A stretch of 64,000 nt of DNA from Paraburkholderia sprentiae WSM5005 (GTDB lineage: Bacteria > Pseudomonadota > Gammaproteobacteria > Burkholderiales > Burkholderiaceae): NCBI RefSeq assembly GCF_001865575.2, contig NZ_CP017563.2:558001-622000 (forward strand), written 5' to 3'. The translations under genes were made by a program, and so were the position numbers. The notes beneath the pieces were generated by a model, which saw only the letters and a program-made list of their open reading frames with translations, was not told where the DNA came from and searched no databases. How positions within the stretch are numbered: position 1 is the first letter of the stretch; each line of letters opens with the position of its first letter. Shown piece after piece: positions 8,678 to 16,383 of the stretch.

Positions 8678-9880
8678 TCAGCGCGCTACGTCCCAGACGA
8701 GCGGCAGATAAAGCATGCCGTTGACGGAGCCCGAACCGCAGCGCGGCTTGTCGTCCTCGCGAATGCGGAAATCGGGAATGCGCTTGAGCCATTCCTGCAG
8801 GAACACCTTGATCTCCGTGCGCGCGAGAAACGAACCGGGGCAGCGATGCGGTCCGTTGCCGAAAGCCGCATGAATCACCGGCTTGCGCGTCAGGTCAACG
8901 GCGAGCGGATCATTAAACTTGCGGTCGTCGAGGCCGAACAGGGAGTTCGGCAGCTGGATCTGGTCACCTTTCCTGAACTGGATGCCCTTGTATTCCATAT
9001 CCTGCGTGACGAGCCGCGCGGTATTCGCCACGCCAAAGCGCCGGATCAGTTCGTCGACCGACGAAATCATCAGATCGGGATTCTCAATCAACTGCCTGCG
9101 GTGCGCCGGATTCTCGGCGAGAAAGCGCGCGATGAAACCCATCATCGATGCGACGGTATCGAGGCCGCCGAACAGCACGACGATAAACATCCCGAACATG
9201 CGCTCGGGGCTGATCGGCTTGCCTTCGATCTGCGCGTTGGCGACAAGGCTGACGAGATCGCCGCCCGCCTCTGCCTGACGCTTTTCCACCCAGGTGGAGA
9301 TATAGCCGACGAGCCGGTGCTGCGATTCGTTGCGCTCTTCGACGTTGCCACGCACGGCCCATTCCGCCCATTCCAGCAATTGCTCGCGATCGCTCAACGG
9401 CAGATCTGCCAGCCGCAGGAAAATCACGATCGGCAGGATCTTCGAGAACTCGGAGACGAACTCGCATTCTCCTCGCGCAGCGAGCGTGTCGATCAGCTCG
9501 ATCGCGAGGTTGCGCACGTCGTTCTCCAGCGAGGCAATCGCTTGCGGCAGGAAAGCGGGCGTGATCAGGTTACGGTACGCGGTATGTTCGGGCGGGTCGA
9601 GTTCGAGCGGCACGAGCCGCGTCTCGTTGAGCGGCGGGATGTTGACGCTGCGATGCGAAAAGCGGGTATGGTCCTTCTGCATCGCCTCGATGTCTTCTCC
9701 TCGCGTCGCGATCCAGTGTCCGCCATGGTACGGAGACCAGACGATATCGGGTCCGGTGTGCAGCGTCTTCCACGCGATATGAACATCGTCTTGCACGCCT
9801 GGCGGATTCATATAGTCGAAATCGACCACGAGTTCTCGCGGAACATGGTCCGGCACGGTCCAGTCTTTCGTAGGGCTCAT
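8678..9880 (-). CDS. Cytochrome P450, CYP101 (P450cam)-like
   Basis: A 400-residue soluble bacterial P450. The heme-ligand loop is FGNGPHRCPG with Cys347. The I-helix has GGLDTV with the D241/T242 pair, and ExxR is E277-R280. Several blocks closely follow camphor hydroxylase P450cam: GGHWIATRGED near 53, FGGLDTVASMMGFIARFLA and a C-terminal LPLVWD. It should insert oxygen into an alicyclic or terpenoid C-H bond, with electrons from a putidaredoxin-type ferredoxin such as the one at 19909. It leads a short leftward unit with rubredoxin. A second paralogue of the same subfamily is at 47003-48232, so the island may hydroxylate two positions or two intermediates. Confidence 0.93.
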   Translation of the reverse strand: MSPTKDWTVPDHVPRELVVDFDYMNPPGVQDDVHIAWKTLHTGPDIVWSPYHGGHWIATRGEDIEAMQKDHTRFSHRSVNIPPLNETRLVPLELDPPEHTAYRNLITPAFLPQAIASLENDVRNLAIELIDTLAARGECEFVSEFSKILPIVIFLRLADLPLSDREQLLEWAEWAVRGNVEERNESQHRLVGYISTWVEKRQAEAGGDLVSLVANAQIEGKPISPERMFGMFIVVLFGGLDTVASMMGFIARFLAENPAHRRQLIENPDLMISSVDELIRRFGVANTARLVTQDMEYKGIQFRKGDQIQLPNSLFGLDDRKFNDPLAVDLTRKPVIHAAFGNGPHRCPGSFLARTEIKVFLQEWLKRIPDFRIREDDKPRCGSGSVNGMLYLPLVWDVAR

Positions 9881-9953
9881 CTCGCGTCTCCGTTAATCTA
9901 GTCGTCTTTCAATGGATGAATCGCCAGGCTCTGCATCAACGCGCTCGCGTTCA

Positions 9954-9986
9954 TATTATGCAACGTCGTTCAGTTTTGATATTATA
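9954..9986. promoter_or_regulatory. Divergent promoter pair around one island operator (site b)
   Basis: Operator copy GCAACGTCGTTCA (9960-9972) matches 8 of 10 defined positions. On its left, TATTAT (9954-9959) can serve as the -10 box toward the SDR gene at 10035. On its right, the reverse strand carries a perfect TATAAT (9981-9986) toward the P450 gene at 9880. One bound repressor would cover both start sites. Confidence 0.65.
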
Positions 9987-10034
9987 CCGAAGCGAGAGCC
10001 TTTCTACATCAACGCCTATCGAACGGAGACAAGA

Positions 10035-10940
10035 GTGAGCGATTTCGTCAAAGACAAGGTGGTAGTGGTAACGGGTGCGGGTGCCGGCATCGGGCGCGAT
10101 TTTGCGTTGCAATTCGCGGCGAACGGCGCAAAGGTCATCGTCAACGATCTGGGTCGCAACGCCGAAACCGGCCAGTTCGCCGCACAGCGTGTGGTCGAAG
10201 AAATCAAGGAGGCCGGCGGGCAAGCGCTTGCCTCGACGGATAGCGTCGCTGAATGGGATTCCGCACAGAAGATCGTGCAGGCCGCGCTGGACACGTTCGG
10301 CCGCATCGACTGTGTGGTCAACAACGCCGGCATCGTGCGTGACCGCATGTTCTTCAACATGAGCCTCGACGAGTGGAAGGCCGTAGTCGACGTGCATCTG
10401 AACGGGTCGTTTTTCGTGGCACGCGCGGCGGCTCCGCATTTCAAGGCACAAAACGGCGGCAGCTTCGTTCATATGACCTCCACCTCGGGTCTGATCGGCA
10501 ACATCGGACAGGCCAACTACTCGGCCGCCAAAATGGGGGTCGTCGGTCTGTCGAAGTCGATTGCGCTCGACATGGCCAAATTCAATGTGCGCTCGAACTG
10601 CATCGCACCGTGGGCGTGGACCGCGATGACGGCCTCGATCCCCTCGGAGACGCCTGAGCAAAAAGCACGCGTCGAGATTCTCAAGCGCATGGAATCGCGC
10701 AAGATCGCGCCGCTCGCGGTCTACCTCGCGTCCGACCAGGCCGCCAAGGTCTCGGGTCAGATCTTCGGCGTGCGCGCCAACGAGATCTACTTCTTCAATC
10801 AGATCCGCATGATCCGCTCGCTGCATCGCGACGGCGGCTGGACGCCCGAAGCGATTGCCGAGCAGGTGATGCCGGCGTTCGAAGCGAGCTTCTTCCCGAA
10901 CGTGCCATCCATGGCGCTCACGCCCTGGGATCCGGTGTAA
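10035..10940 (+). CDS. 3-hydroxyacyl-CoA dehydrogenase, SDR of MFE-2/Hsd4A type
   Basis: A 301-residue short-chain dehydrogenase. It has the NAD-binding TGAGAGIGRDFALQFAANG loop (13-31), the NNAG motif at 96-99, catalytic serine near 149-151 and Y162-x3-K166. The extended C-terminus (GVRANEIYFFNQ, then DGGWTPEAIAEQ) is typical of the dehydrogenase domain of peroxisomal multifunctional enzyme type 2 and mycobacterial Hsd4A. These oxidise (R)-3-hydroxyacyl-CoA esters of branched or steroid side chains. The GTG at 10035 follows GGAGA with correct spacing; there is no better ATG. It is a single gene, divergent from the P450 at 9880. It pairs logically with the hydratase-2-type protein at 50710. 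Confidence 0.88.
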   Translation: MSDFVKDKVVVVTGAGAGIGRDFALQFAANGAKVIVNDLGRNAETGQFAAQRVVEEIKEAGGQALASTDSVAEWDSAQKIVQAALDTFGRIDCVVNNAGIVRDRMFFNMSLDEWKAVVDVHLNGSFFVARAAAPHFKAQNGGSFVHMTSTSGLIGNIGQANYSAAKMGVVGLSKSIALDMAKFNVRSNCIAPWAWTAMTASIPSETPEQKARVEILKRMESRKIAPLAVYLASDQAAKVSGQIFGVRANEIYFFNQIRMIRSLHRDGGWTPEAIAEQVMPAFEASFFPNVPSMALTPWDPV

Positions 10941-10954
10941 GCGATACCGTGCCA

Positions 10955-10987
10955 GCCCGCGCCACGTGATGCGGTGACGGCGCGGGC
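10955..10987. terminator. GC-rich hairpin between converging genes
   Basis: GCCCGCGCC (10955-10963) pairs perfectly with GGCGCGGGC (10979-10987) across a 15-nt loop, 15 bp after the SDR stop and before the end of the lyase gene at 11021. There is no clear T-run. The position between convergent genes supports a terminator. Confidence 0.5.
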
Positions 10988-11020
10988 GGCGCGGCGCTCA
11001 CACCCGCCGCACCACTTACC

Positions 11021-11842
11021 CTACCCTTGCTCTGAACCGCGCACGCTTTCAGCCAAGCTAACGATGCGCCTTGCTTTCAGCAATACCGGCAAGTCCACCA
11101 TCCGTCCGTCTACCGACACCGCACCGCCTTCTGCCCGCTCATACGCGTCGACGATTCGCCGCGCCTTGGCTATTTCATCCGCGCTCGGGCTGAACGCTGC
11201 ATTGACCGCTGCAACCTGGCGCGGATGAATGCACAGTTTGCCGCCAAAGCCCAACGATCGCGCTTTCGACGAGTCCTCCGCGAGTTGCCGTTGGTCATCG
11301 ATCGCCACCGTCACGCCGTCCACCGGGAACAGGATTCCCGCTACACGCGAGGCCAGCACGATACGCGAACGCGCGAGCAGCAACGCGTCCCATGAACCGT
11401 CACAATCCAGATCGAGTTCGAAGTCGACCGAGCCGAATAGGAGTCGCTCGACGCCGGGCATGCGCGCCACATCCAGTGCGTTCCAGACGCCCTTGGCCGA
11501 TTCGATGAGCGGCAATATGGGCTTCGCCGTTGCCGCCGCGACAGCGGTCAAAGCAGCCGGATTCTCCGCCTTGGGCAACACGACGCCATCGATACCATCG
11601 AACGCGGCGAGTGAGAGGTCCTCCTCGAACCACGGTGTACCCGCGCCATTGATGCGCAACAGTACGCGAACCGGCGATGCCGAAAATGTTCGTATCGCGT
11701 CGGCAACGTGTGCACGCGCCGACGCTTTGTCCGCCTCTGCAACAGCGTCCTCGAGGTCCACGATCACCGCATCGGCGCCTGCCGCGAGCGCCTTGGCGAA
11801 TCGTTCCGGCTTGCTGCCCGGCACAAAAAGAAACGACCGCAT
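11021..11842 (-). CDS. CoA-ester lyase, CitE/citramalyl-CoA lyase-like
   Basis: A 273-residue HpcH/HpaI-type TIM barrel of the CitE/Mcl/Ccl group. The signatures are in order: FLFVPGSKPERFAKAL, VDLEDAVAEADK, RINGAG with a following FEEDL, PLIESAKGV with a Mg-binding glutamate, FGSVDFELDL with an Mg-binding aspartate, and CIHPRQV near the C-terminus. Such enzymes cleave malyl-, citramalyl- or beta-hydroxy-acyl-CoA esters to acetyl-CoA plus a 2-oxoacid. The gene just upstream encodes an itaconyl/mesaconyl-CoA-hydratase-like protein, the same pairing as in bacterial itaconate catabolism (Ich and Ccl). The likely product set is therefore acetyl-CoA and pyruvate. It is the last gene of the leftward operon from 17.6 kb. 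Confidence 0.85.
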   Translation of the reverse strand: MRSFLFVPGSKPERFAKALAAGADAVIVDLEDAVAEADKASARAHVADAIRTFSASPVRVLLRINGAGTPWFEEDLSLAAFDGIDGVVLPKAENPAALTAVAAATAKPILPLIESAKGVWNALDVARMPGVERLLFGSVDFELDLDCDGSWDALLLARSRIVLASRVAGILFPVDGVTVAIDDQRQLAEDSSKARSLGFGGKLCIHPRQVAAVNAAFSPSADEIAKARRIVDAYERAEGGAVSVDGRMVDLPVLLKARRIVSLAESVRGSEQG

Positions 11843-11903
11843 AAGTCTCCCATTCAGCGTCCGGTCCGGCTACGGCGACCCCGCCTGTGGACCGGCTCGA
11901 CGA

Positions 11904-12761
11904 TCAGACCACAACAGCCGTGGCTTCCATGCGCAACGATCCGTCGCTGCCGGCGATCCACAAGCTCACCTTGTTTGGGTCTGATTCGTCTCGCTTTCCG
12001 CAAACATAGAAAGGCGAGGTGTCCACCACCGGTTTGATCGCGCGGAACGAAAACGCTCCGACGCGCGCGCCCGGCAGCTCCGATCCGAGCGAGTCCATCA
12101 GAAGCGTGGCAAGCAGCGGACCATGCACGACGAGTCCCGCGTATCCCTCTTCGCCGATCGCGTAAGGCCGATCGTAGTGAATGCGATGACCGTTCAACGT
12201 CAGCGCTGAGTAGCGAAACAGCAGCACCGGATCGGGATTGATCTCGCGTGCCCATTGAGCGCCGATCGGCGCGGCCTGTAATGCTGCCGGCTTTTCGCTG
12301 GCAGCCGGGTGATCGCGATACACGATATCCTGGCGCTCGACGATCGCAAGGCCATTAGCGTCGCTGATCTCGTGCTTGACCTTCACGAACACGAGATCGC
12401 CGGTCCGCCCCTGCTTGTGCGCCACGCTCTCGATGCATGAAAGACGCGTGATCGCGCTACCCGCTTTCAGGGGCCGTAGAAACTCGAGCTGACCGCCCGC
12501 CCACATGCGGCGAGGTAAATCGACCGGCGGCAGGAAGCCGCCGCGCTTCGGATGACCGTCCGTCCCTACGATCGACTGGCGATGAACCGGCAGGAAATAA
12601 AGCCAGTGCCACAACGGCGGCAAGTCATCGCCACGTGCTGAAAGCGCGTCATCGTGGTCAAGCATGGCGCTAAGAGCCGCCATCGGCGTGGCGGTGACCT
12701 GGTCCTGCACTTGCTCGGTGCGTCCGGTCCATTGCTGCAAATACTCGATATCCATCGGCAT
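11904..12761 (-). CDS. Itaconyl/mesaconyl-C4-CoA hydratase-like double hot-dog protein
   Basis: A 285-residue protein with an N-terminal FAS1-like dehydratase region and a C-terminal MaoC-type hot dog. The C-terminal motif NGHRIHYDRPYA followed by EGYAGLVVHGPLLATLL (about 190-225) is the signature of mesaconyl-C4-CoA hydratase and itaconyl-CoA hydratase. These hydrate a C5 dicarboxylic CoA thioester to citramalyl-CoA. I chose the ATG at 12761 because a GGAG lies 11 bases before it. A GTG at 12773 overlaps the upstream stop but has no usable site. It is followed by the CitE-like lyase (61-bp gap). The pair suggests that a methyl-branched C5 fragment is released in this pathway. Confidence 0.82.
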   Translation of the reverse strand: MPMDIEYLQQWTGRTEQVQDQVTATPMAALSAMLDHDDALSARGDDLPPLWHWLYFLPVHRQSIVGTDGHPKRGGFLPPVDLPRRMWAGGQLEFLRPLKAGSAITRLSCIESVAHKQGRTGDLVFVKVKHEISDANGLAIVERQDIVYRDHPAASEKPAALQAAPIGAQWAREINPDPVLLFRYSALTLNGHRIHYDRPYAIGEEGYAGLVVHGPLLATLLMDSLGSELPGARVGAFSFRAIKPVVDTSPFYVCGKRDESDPNKVSLWIAGSDGSLRMEATAVVV

Positions 12762-12769
12762 CGTGCCAA

Positions 12770-13936
12770 TCACTCCAGATCCAGTGCGTCGCGAATCGCC
12801 GCGGCGATCGGAAGCAGCGGGTCTTCTTCCGGCGTGGTCGGGTTGAACAGCTTGTTATGGCAGATCGCGACGGCGAGCCCGCTATCCAGATCGGCCCAAC
12901 CGATCGAATTGCCCTGCCCCGGATGGCACAGAGCGCGCGGCGAACGCGCCGCGGTCACCGGCGGATGATTGCCGCCGAACCAGAAGCCACCGATCGTGAT
13001 CGGAATCGGAAAGCCGAACATCACCGGGTCGGGCTCTTCGCTATTGGCGCGTGGTGTATTCAGCGTAGCAACGAGCTCCTTCGAAAGGATCCTCACGCCG
13101 TCCAGCTCGCCGCCGCATGCAAGCATTGCCCAGAAGCGCGCCTCACTGCGCGCGTTGAAGATCCCGCCAACGCCGGCGACTTCCGCGCGCCGCACGTCCG
13201 GCCGCTCGAACACGTGTGGCACCAATGCGACCTGTTGCGGCATCGAGCGCAGGAACAGCGGCGGCAGGTACTCCGCGGGAACCGGCACCATCGCATCGGT
13301 GAGACGTGCGATGCGCGGTTCGACTGCGTCGGGAATGCCGATCCACAGATCGTCGATGCCGAGCGGCATCGCAATCTCCTCCCGGACAAAACGGCCCAGC
13401 GAGCGCTTCTTCGGATCGGCGCGCCGCACCAGCTCGCCGACGATCCAGCCGAACGTCATCGACAGGTACAGCGTCTTCGTCCCCGGCTCCGCAAGCGGCT
13501 CGAGGTTGGCGATGGCGCCGGTCATCCACTGCCAGTCACACATCAGCTCCGGCGTGACGCCTTCGGGCATGTGCGGCACACACGCGCGATGAGTCAGCAC
13601 ATCGCGCACCGTCGTTTTCTGCTTGCCGTGCGCACCGTACTCGGGCCAGTAGCGCACCACCGGCGCGTCGTATTCGATCAGCCCGCGGTCGGCCAGGATA
13701 TGCAACGCGGTTGCAGCAACGGCCTTCGTCACCGAATACACATTGAACAGCGTTTCGCCGTCGACCAGACGGCCGGTGGACGGATCGGCCACGCCGCTCC
13801 ATGCGTCGATCATCAGCTTGCCGTTCAGATAGGCCGCCACCTGCACGCCGATCTCACCGCCTTCCCGTGTGGCGCGGTCGAGCGCCTGCTGAACGATCGC
13901 GTTGCGCTCCGTCGATGCTTGCACTAGCAAGGTCAT
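12770..13936 (-). CDS. Serine hydrolase, beta-lactamase-fold class VIII esterase
   Basis: A 388-residue beta-lactamase-related protein. The catalytic SxxK is S68-V-T-K71 in VYSVTKAVAATALH. A tyrosine motif YLS at Y157 takes the place of the penicillin-binding YxN, as in class VIII carboxylesterases (EstB type). There is no signal peptide, so it is probably cytoplasmic. It would hydrolyse an ester or lactone, fitting a pathway in which ring-oxygenated intermediates arise. The ATG at 13936 follows GGGAGAG. The upstream part of the open frame overlaps the crotonase gene on the same strand and is not coding. It lies between the oxocamphor-hydrolase-like gene and the C5 hydratase gene. Confidence 0.85.
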   Translation of the reverse strand: MTLLVQASTERNAIVQQALDRATREGGEIGVQVAAYLNGKLMIDAWSGVADPSTGRLVDGETLFNVYSVTKAVAATALHILADRGLIEYDAPVVRYWPEYGAHGKQKTTVRDVLTHRACVPHMPEGVTPELMCDWQWMTGAIANLEPLAEPGTKTLYLSMTFGWIVGELVRRADPKKRSLGRFVREEIAMPLGIDDLWIGIPDAVEPRIARLTDAMVPVPAEYLPPLFLRSMPQQVALVPHVFERPDVRRAEVAGVGGIFNARSEARFWAMLACGGELDGVRILSKELVATLNTPRANSEEPDPVMFGFPIPITIGGFWFGGNHPPVTAARSPRALCHPGQGNSIGWADLDSGLAVAICHNKLFNPTTPEEDPLLPIAAAIRDALDLE

Positions 13937-13973
13937 ATCGTCTCTCCCATTCGTGAACATTCGCGTTGACGGG

Positions 13974-14744
13974 CTAGGTCGTGCCGGACTGCGCGGCAAT
14001 CCCGGCCAGCCCTTCGAGCGCGAGCCCGTAGCCCAGTTCGTCGAGCATGCGGCGCTTGAACGGCTGCGTGAAGACGGCGCGCGTGTATCGCAGCGTGTCG
14101 ATCGGCTTCGCCGCGACTTCGTGCGCCATTTGCCATGCACGTTCGAGCAACGCGGGGTGCGCGACGACTTCGCCGACGACGCCAAGCTCCCACGCGCGCT
14201 GCGCCGTAATGCGCTCGCCGCTGAGAAGAAAATAGCGCGCGCGGTTGTGGCCAAGCAGCATGGGCCAGATGATCTGCACGCCGTCTGCCGGCACGACGCC
14301 GTGAACGAAGTGCGCCTGGTCCGAGATTTCGGCGCGACTGGAGGCCAGCACGATATCCGACAGCACCAGCAACTCGGCATGGATATGTGCCGGGCCGTTG
14401 ATCGCGCCGATGACCGGAACCGGGATGTCCAGCAGTTGCATGAGCAAGTCCTGACCCTCGCGCTGCAAGCGCGGCCAGCCTTGCGCAAGCGGCTCCGTGG
14501 GCAACTCGGCGTAATTCATCGCGTCGCAGAACGAATCGCCGGTGCCGGTCAGGATAACGACGCGATTGTCCAGGTCGCGTGCGATCTGGTAGAACGCCTC
14601 GCCGAGCTGACTGTGAATGCTGCGATCGAGCGCGCCCCACTTCAGTGGACCGCCATCCGTATGCAGGCGTACTTGCAAAATGCCGTCGCGTCGCTCGAAG
14701 TCGATATTCGTAAAACGCCCGCGGTAGTCTTCAAGGCGGCTCAT
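13974..14744 (-). CDS. 6-oxocamphor hydrolase-like beta-diketone C-C hydrolase (crotonase family)
   Basis: A 256-residue crotonase-fold protein that resembles Rhodococcus 6-oxocamphor hydrolase rather than hydratases. The four residues studied in that enzyme recur here at the same numbers: H122 (INGPAHIH), H145 (SDQAHF), D154 (VPADGV) and E244 (LALEGL). Shared blocks include VVILTGTG, LSDIVLAS and RYFLLSG. The known reaction is a retro-Claisen cleavage of a cyclic or bicyclic 1,3-diketone to a keto acid, without CoA. The ATG at 14744 overlaps the upstream GMC stop (ATGA) and has TGGAGGA before it. It follows a P450 and a GMC oxidoreductase, which could make the diketone. This is the most informative pathway gene in the window. 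Confidence 0.88.
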   Translation of the reverse strand: MSRLEDYRGRFTNIDFERRDGILQVRLHTDGGPLKWGALDRSIHSQLGEAFYQIARDLDNRVVILTGTGDSFCDAMNYAELPTEPLAQGWPRLQREGQDLLMQLLDIPVPVIGAINGPAHIHAELLVLSDIVLASSRAEISDQAHFVHGVVPADGVQIIWPMLLGHNRARYFLLSGERITAQRAWELGVVGEVVAHPALLERAWQMAHEVAAKPIDTLRYTRAVFTQPFKRRMLDELGYGLALEGLAGIAAQSGTT

Positions 14745-16342
14745 CGCGCGTCCTCCAGGATCAGGCCCGCGGCGCGCCATGCCATCGCCATCATGGGGCC
14801 GTTGGTGTTGCCGGAGATCATCGTGGGTGTTATGGAGAGATCCATCACGCGCAGGCCTTCGACACCGCGCACGCGCAGCCGCGAATCGAGCACCGCAAGC
14901 GCGTCCGATCCCATCTTGCAGGTGCCGCAAGCGTGATAGCCGGATTGGCCTTCGCGCCGGTAGAGGTCGAGAATCTCGTCATCGGCCTGGACTGCGGGGC
15001 CCGGGCGGGTCTCGCCTGCCAGCAGGCTGGCAAGCGGCTGCGCGGCCAGCACCCTGCGCATCAGCCTGAATGCGTTGACGGCCATCTGCCGGTCGTACGG
15101 ATTGGCGAGGTAGTTCGCGACGACTTCGGGCGGCACGCGGGGATCCGCGGACTGGATCCTGACGTGCCCCTCGCTGCGTGGACGCAGCGGATAGCTGAAG
15201 AGCTGCATGCCTGGGAACGACTCGAAGGCGTAACCGGCCGCGCCGAAATCCATCGAGTACGGTGCCATCATCAGTTGAACGTCGGGGCGCACCGCATCCG
15301 CCGCGGTCTTGACGAAGCCGCCCACCTGGTACGAGCCGAGCGACATCACACCACGGCGGAACAGCAGATACTGCATCGCGTTGCGCCATAAGCGCATGCC
15401 GCTGAACTGGCGGTTCTGCGAATCGCGCCAATGCCGCAGGCGGGCCTGCAGCATGTATAGATAGTGCTCGCGCATATTCCGTCCGACCCCTGGACGCGCC
15501 GCCACCACAGGAATGCCAAGCGACTGCAGATGGCCCGGATCGCCAACGCCCGACAGCTGCAAAAGCCGCGGCGACTCGATCGCGCCCGCCGAGAGCACGA
15601 CCTCGCGACGCGCACGGTAGGCGATCTGCTGCCCCGAGCTTTCGCATTGCACGCCGACGGCGCGCGTGCCGTCGAACACGATTCGCGTGGCTTGCGTGCC
15701 GGTCACGACCGTGAGGTTCTTGCGCGTCCTCGCAGGCTTCAGGAAGGCTTCGGCCGAGCTTTGCCGACGACCGTTGCGTATCGTATAGATCAGGTAGGCC
15801 ACGCCCTCATGATCGAGCCTGTTGATATCTTCCACGCGCCGCACGCCGAGCGACCGGCACGCCTCGAGTACGGCGTCGCCGATACGATTGCGCTGCGCGT
15901 ACGGTGACACTTTCAGCGGGCCGCCCTCGCCACGCAGCTCGTCGGCGCCGAGCGCGTGATCTTCGATCCGCCTGAAGCAAGGCGCCAGGTTCTGCCAGCT
16001 CCAGCCCTCGACACCCAGTTCGGCCCACCCGTCGTAGTCCTCGGGATGACCTCGCATATACACCATGCCGTTGATGCTGCTGGAACCGCCGAGCATCTTG
16101 CCGCGCAGCCAGATTTCGTTGCGCTGTCCGTTGCCGTGATCGGGCTGCACCGGAATGAACCAGGCATGAGCCGGATCGCCCAGCAGCTTTCCAAAGCCCT
16201 TAGGCATACGGATCAACGGATTGCGATCTTCCGGACCTGCCTCGATGAGTAGCACGGTATGGTGCCCGCTCTCCGAAAGACGATTGGCTAGCACGCAACC
16301 CGCCGCACCCGCGCCAATCACGATAAAGTCAAACTCGGTCAT
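14741..16342 (-). CDS. GMC-family FAD-dependent alcohol oxidoreductase
   Basis: A 533-residue glucose-methanol-choline oxidoreductase. It has the N-terminal FAD-binding IGAGAAGCVLANRL (8-21) with EAGPED after it, the first GMC signature GKMLGGSSSINGMVYMRG, the second signature GAIESPRLLQLSG, and a C-terminal catalytic block YHACGTCKMG followed by SGNTNGPMMAMA. It oxidises an alcohol to an aldehyde or ketone, passing electrons to a quinone or carrier. It lies 41 bp downstream of a P450 and is translationally coupled to the diketone hydrolase, so it is the natural candidate to convert the P450-made alcohol into a ketone. No signal peptide is seen. Confidence 0.92.
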   Translation of the reverse strand: MTEFDFIVIGAGAAGCVLANRLSESGHHTVLLIEAGPEDRNPLIRMPKGFGKLLGDPAHAWFIPVQPDHGNGQRNEIWLRGKMLGGSSSINGMVYMRGHPEDYDGWAELGVEGWSWQNLAPCFRRIEDHALGADELRGEGGPLKVSPYAQRNRIGDAVLEACRSLGVRRVEDINRLDHEGVAYLIYTIRNGRRQSSAEAFLKPARTRKNLTVVTGTQATRIVFDGTRAVGVQCESSGQQIAYRARREVVLSAGAIESPRLLQLSGVGDPGHLQSLGIPVVAARPGVGRNMREHYLYMLQARLRHWRDSQNRQFSGMRLWRNAMQYLLFRRGVMSLGSYQVGGFVKTAADAVRPDVQLMMAPYSMDFGAAGYAFESFPGMQLFSYPLRPRSEGHVRIQSADPRVPPEVVANYLANPYDRQMAVNAFRLMRRVLAAQPLASLLAGETRPGPAVQADDEILDLYRREGQSGYHACGTCKMGSDALAVLDSRLRVRGVEGLRVMDLSITPTMISGNTNGPMMAMAWRAAGLILEDAR

Positions 16343-16383
16343 CTATGCGTTCTCCACCGTGCGTGCAGACCAGCGCCACCTTG

